From JANQTF01 sp036835375 (GTDB lineage: Bacteria; Bacteroidota; Bacteroidia; J057): 7,245 nucleotides of DNA. This document shows, piece after piece, positions 5,587 to 7,245 of the stretch (position 1 is the first letter of the stretch; every line of letters starts with the position of its first letter). Below the pieces are notes generated by a model. The model ran no database searches, was not told the origin of the DNA, and saw only the letters and a program-made list of their open reading frames with translations. The position numbers and the translations under genes were made by a program. The stretch spans positions 1 to 7,245 of the forward strand of contig DAITMB010000184.1 in assembly GCA_036835375.1 (NCBI GenBank), in the 5' to 3' direction.

Positions 5587-7074
5587 ATGCGTAAATATTT
5601 TTCCCTTCTTTTGGTCATTCTCTCTTTGGTGCTTCTTCCAGCTTGCCAAGATGATCCGCTGCCTACCGTTGTCTATGACTTGGCCCAACCCGCCAGCTTA
5701 GATCCAACTGGTGGTACTTGGCGAACCGTGATGAACGTGGCTCCCAATGATGTCCAGATTGATGCGCCACAGGCCGTGACCTCTCCTGCATACGTAGCTG
5801 AATTGCAAGAAGTGCTTCGCCTGACGCAAGCCAGAACTGTAGCACAAACAGCCGACGCAGAGTATTGGGGGTCCGGCGGGGTGCTACGCTGGAATCAGAT
5901 CGCCCGCGAATTGGTTGCGAAATACAATGTGCCCCCAGCACCTGGTAGCAGCCCCAACCCTGCCAAGCCCGTGGCGAGCCCCCCTTGGGCAGCCAGAGCC
6001 TATGCCATGCTGAGTGTCGCCCAGTATGACGCCCTCGTGATCACTTGGCACTACAAGTATCAGCACCAGCGTCCAGCACCAGCGAAAAACAGTGTTTCTC
6101 TCGTGGAACTACTACCCAGCACTGACCTCCCTTCTTTTCCTTCTGAGGACGCCGCAGTGGCTGCCGCTTCTTTTCAAGTGCTGAAAGCCCTTTTTCCTTT
6201 AGAGGAAGCTTACCTTAACGATTTGGCTCAGCGCCACCAACTATCGCGGCTGTGGGCGGGAGCCAACGTGCGCAGCGATCTCGTAGCAGGTGCTGAAATC
6301 GGCGAAAAAATCGCCGCGCTGGTGCTTGCACGTGGTCGGAGTGATCGCATGGGCACGGCAGCCGATCCAAATGACACCTGGCTGAACATCACAGTTCCCT
6401 ACACACCATGGAAAAGCATGACACCCGAACCGACCAAACCACTCCTTCCGCTGTTTGGGGAAGTGAGGACCTGGTTCGATTCTGCTTCCGTGTTCACTTT
6501 TATTCCCCCGCCCCCTCCGACTGTGGGATCGGTCGCATTTCAAGCAGATCTGGATCAGGTAATCGCTTATGTCAAATCTGGCAAAAGAGAATACTGGCGA
6601 ATTGCCGATTTCTGGGCAGATGGAGCTGGCACATTTACGCCGCCTGGGCATTGGAATGCCATTGCAGAGACCTACATCCGGGAAGCAAAGCACAATGAGC
6701 TTCGTGCTGCTCGGGTCTTTGCGCTCATGAACCGTGCGATCATGGATGGCGGCGTTGCTTGTTGGTACGCGAAGTACAAGTACTTTTTTCCACGCCCGAT
6801 CCAAATCGATGGGAGCATTCGGACGGCGACTGGCACTCCCAACTTCCCTGCCTATACGTCCGGACATGCGACCTTCTCCATGGCCGCAGCCAGCGTGCTC
6901 GCTCACTTATTTCCGGAAGATCAAAGCGAAATCATCGCCATGGCCGAAGAAGCTGGACTTTCACGCGTTGTGAGCGGCATTCACTATCAATTTGATAACC
7001 TGGAAGGCCAAGCTTGCGGTAAAGGAGTTGGTAATCTCGCCATTGAGTGGGCGCTCACGGATGGAGCAGACTAG
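5587..7074 (+). CDS. Vanadium-dependent haloperoxidase / PAP2-family lipoprotein
   Basis: This 495-residue protein starts with a lipoprotein signal (lipobox LPAC, Cys20), followed by QDD, similar to Bacteroidota surface-export signals. All vanadate/phosphate-binding motifs of the family are present: Lys396-x6-Arg403-Pro, then Ser425-Gly426-His427 in FPAYTSGHATFS, then Ser459-Arg460-x5-His466-x3-Asp470. By comparison with fungal vanadium chloroperoxidase these match Lys353, Arg360, Ser402/Gly403/His404, Arg490, His496 (vanadate ligand) and Asp500 with equal spacing within each motif. Phe420 matches chloroperoxidase Phe397. The segment FWADGAGTFTPPGHWN (342-357) is also characteristic of bacterial members. 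Family enzymes oxidise halides with H2O2; related PAP2 proteins hydrolyse phosphate esters, so a phosphatase role is not excluded. The N-terminal half (about 136-243) repeats the C-terminal half in degenerate form. The start ATG at 5587 gives an ideal lipoprotein signal; no Shine-Dalgarno sequence precedes it. It is probably in an operon with the barrel gene. Confidence 0.9.
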   Translation: MRKYFSLLLVILSLVLLPACQDDPLPTVVYDLAQPASLDPTGGTWRTVMNVAPNDVQIDAPQAVTSPAYVAELQEVLRLTQARTVAQTADAEYWGSGGVLRWNQIARELVAKYNVPPAPGSSPNPAKPVASPPWAARAYAMLSVAQYDALVITWHYKYQHQRPAPAKNSVSLVELLPSTDLPSFPSEDAAVAAASFQVLKALFPLEEAYLNDLAQRHQLSRLWAGANVRSDLVAGAEIGEKIAALVLARGRSDRMGTAADPNDTWLNITVPYTPWKSMTPEPTKPLLPLFGEVRTWFDSASVFTFIPPPPPTVGSVAFQADLDQVIAYVKSGKREYWRIADFWADGAGTFTPPGHWNAIAETYIREAKHNELRAARVFALMNRAIMDGGVACWYAKYKYFFPRPIQIDGSIRTATGTPNFPAYTSGHATFSMAAASVLAHLFPEDQSEIIAMAEEAGLSRVVSGIHYQFDNLEGQACGKGVGNLAIEWALTDGAD

Positions 7075-7122
7075 ACTGTTAGACTAATAGACTTCCAGAC
7101 TAGTAGACTGGAAGACTAGACG
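7068..7122 (+). repeat. AGACTNNN octamer-phased tandem repeat array
   Basis: AGACT occurs at 7068, 7073, 7081, 7089, 7097, 7105 and 7113. From 7073 on the spacing is exactly 8 bp, giving six AGACTNNN units whose last three bases vary (GTT, AAT, TCC, AGT, GGA, AGA). At both edges the spacing drops to 5 bp (7068 to 7073; 7113 to an AGACG at 7118). The array starts inside the last codons of the haloperoxidase-like gene, whose TAG stop spans two units. An inverted repeat, CTTCCAG (7092-7098) and CTGGAAG (7108-7114) with a 9-nt loop, is formed by the variable bases. One further AGACT lies at 7151. Function unknown. Confidence 0.8.
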
Positions 7123-7163
7123 CTTCAAGTAGTTACAATAAAATAAGAGTAGACTCATCAGCG

Positions 7164-7201
7164 CAAGCGGTCACCCAGGGGGTTGCCGCTTGTTGCTTTT
7201 T
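7164..7201 (+). terminator. Probable Rho-independent terminator for the haloperoxidase-like transcript
   Basis: CAAGCGG (7164-7170) pairs with CCGCTTG (7186-7192), a 7-bp GC-rich stem. Inside it, after a short mismatch, ACCC (7173-7176) can pair with GGGT (7180-7183) around a 3-nt loop. Four bases after the stem comes TTTTT (7197-7201). Position, 90 bp after the stop codon, and orientation suit termination of the rightward transcript. Confidence 0.6.
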
Positions 7202-7245
7202 GTGGGCCAGGGCTTTGTAAATCAGGAGGTTTTCTTTGGAAAACG

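Noticed and set aside
6241..6906. 221-codon minus strand ORF opposite the haloperoxidase-like gene
   Set aside because: It is the mirror of a gene with complete active-site motifs; the translation is Cys/Arg/His-rich and featureless.
1..7245. CRISPR array, tRNA, rRNA, or phage attachment site
   Set aside because: No spaced long repeats, cloverleaf-type structures, rRNA-like conserved segments or integrase gene were seen. The only array is the 8-bp AGACTNNN repeat, far too short for CRISPR.

Overview
The window most likely comes from a member of the Bacteroidota. The support is: a two-component pair whose receiver and wHTH sequence is typical of that phylum; a lipoprotein whose signal cysteine is followed by QDD, like a Bacteroidota surface-export signal; genes that start without a purine-rich Shine-Dalgarno sequence; and an isoprenoid-synthase-fold protein of a kind I associate with this phylum. 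Nothing visible fixes the genus.

Layout. Positions 3-89 hold the last 28 codons of an unrecognised + strand gene. About 98-405 is a decayed IS5-type transposase, readable only across stops and a frame change; it fills a stretch that otherwise looks empty. Next come two divergent genes whose start codons lie about 50 bp apart: a lysophospholipid-acyltransferase-like enzyme (429-1235, -) and a class I isoprenoid-synthase-fold protein (1284-2243, +). The latter converges, with only 16 bp between stop codons, on a two-component operon read leftward: histidine kinase (2958-4253, -) then OmpR-type response regulator (2260-2961, -), joined by an ATGA overlap.

A 319-bp divergent intergenic region (4254-4572) separates the kinase from a rightward gene pair. 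It carries three TAACCA direct repeats spaced 11 and 10 bp apart, about one helical turn, as expected for an OmpR-family operator. The rightward pair is an outer-membrane beta-barrel protein (4573-5508) and a lipoprotein with the complete vanadium-haloperoxidase/PAP2 active site (5587-7074). A TAACCA operator between a sensor pair and a barrel/peroxidase pair suggests, but does not prove, that the two-component system controls itself, the export pair, or both.

The most interesting points are: (1) the peroxidase-like lipoprotein shows a sequence-level internal duplication at a constant offset of 239 residues, with the N-terminal copy lacking the catalytic histidines; (2) the residue matching chloroperoxidase Phe397 is Phe420; (3) an octamer-phased AGACTNNN array starts in its last codons and is followed by a probable terminator; (4) the TAACCA repeats; (5) the hidden transposase relic.
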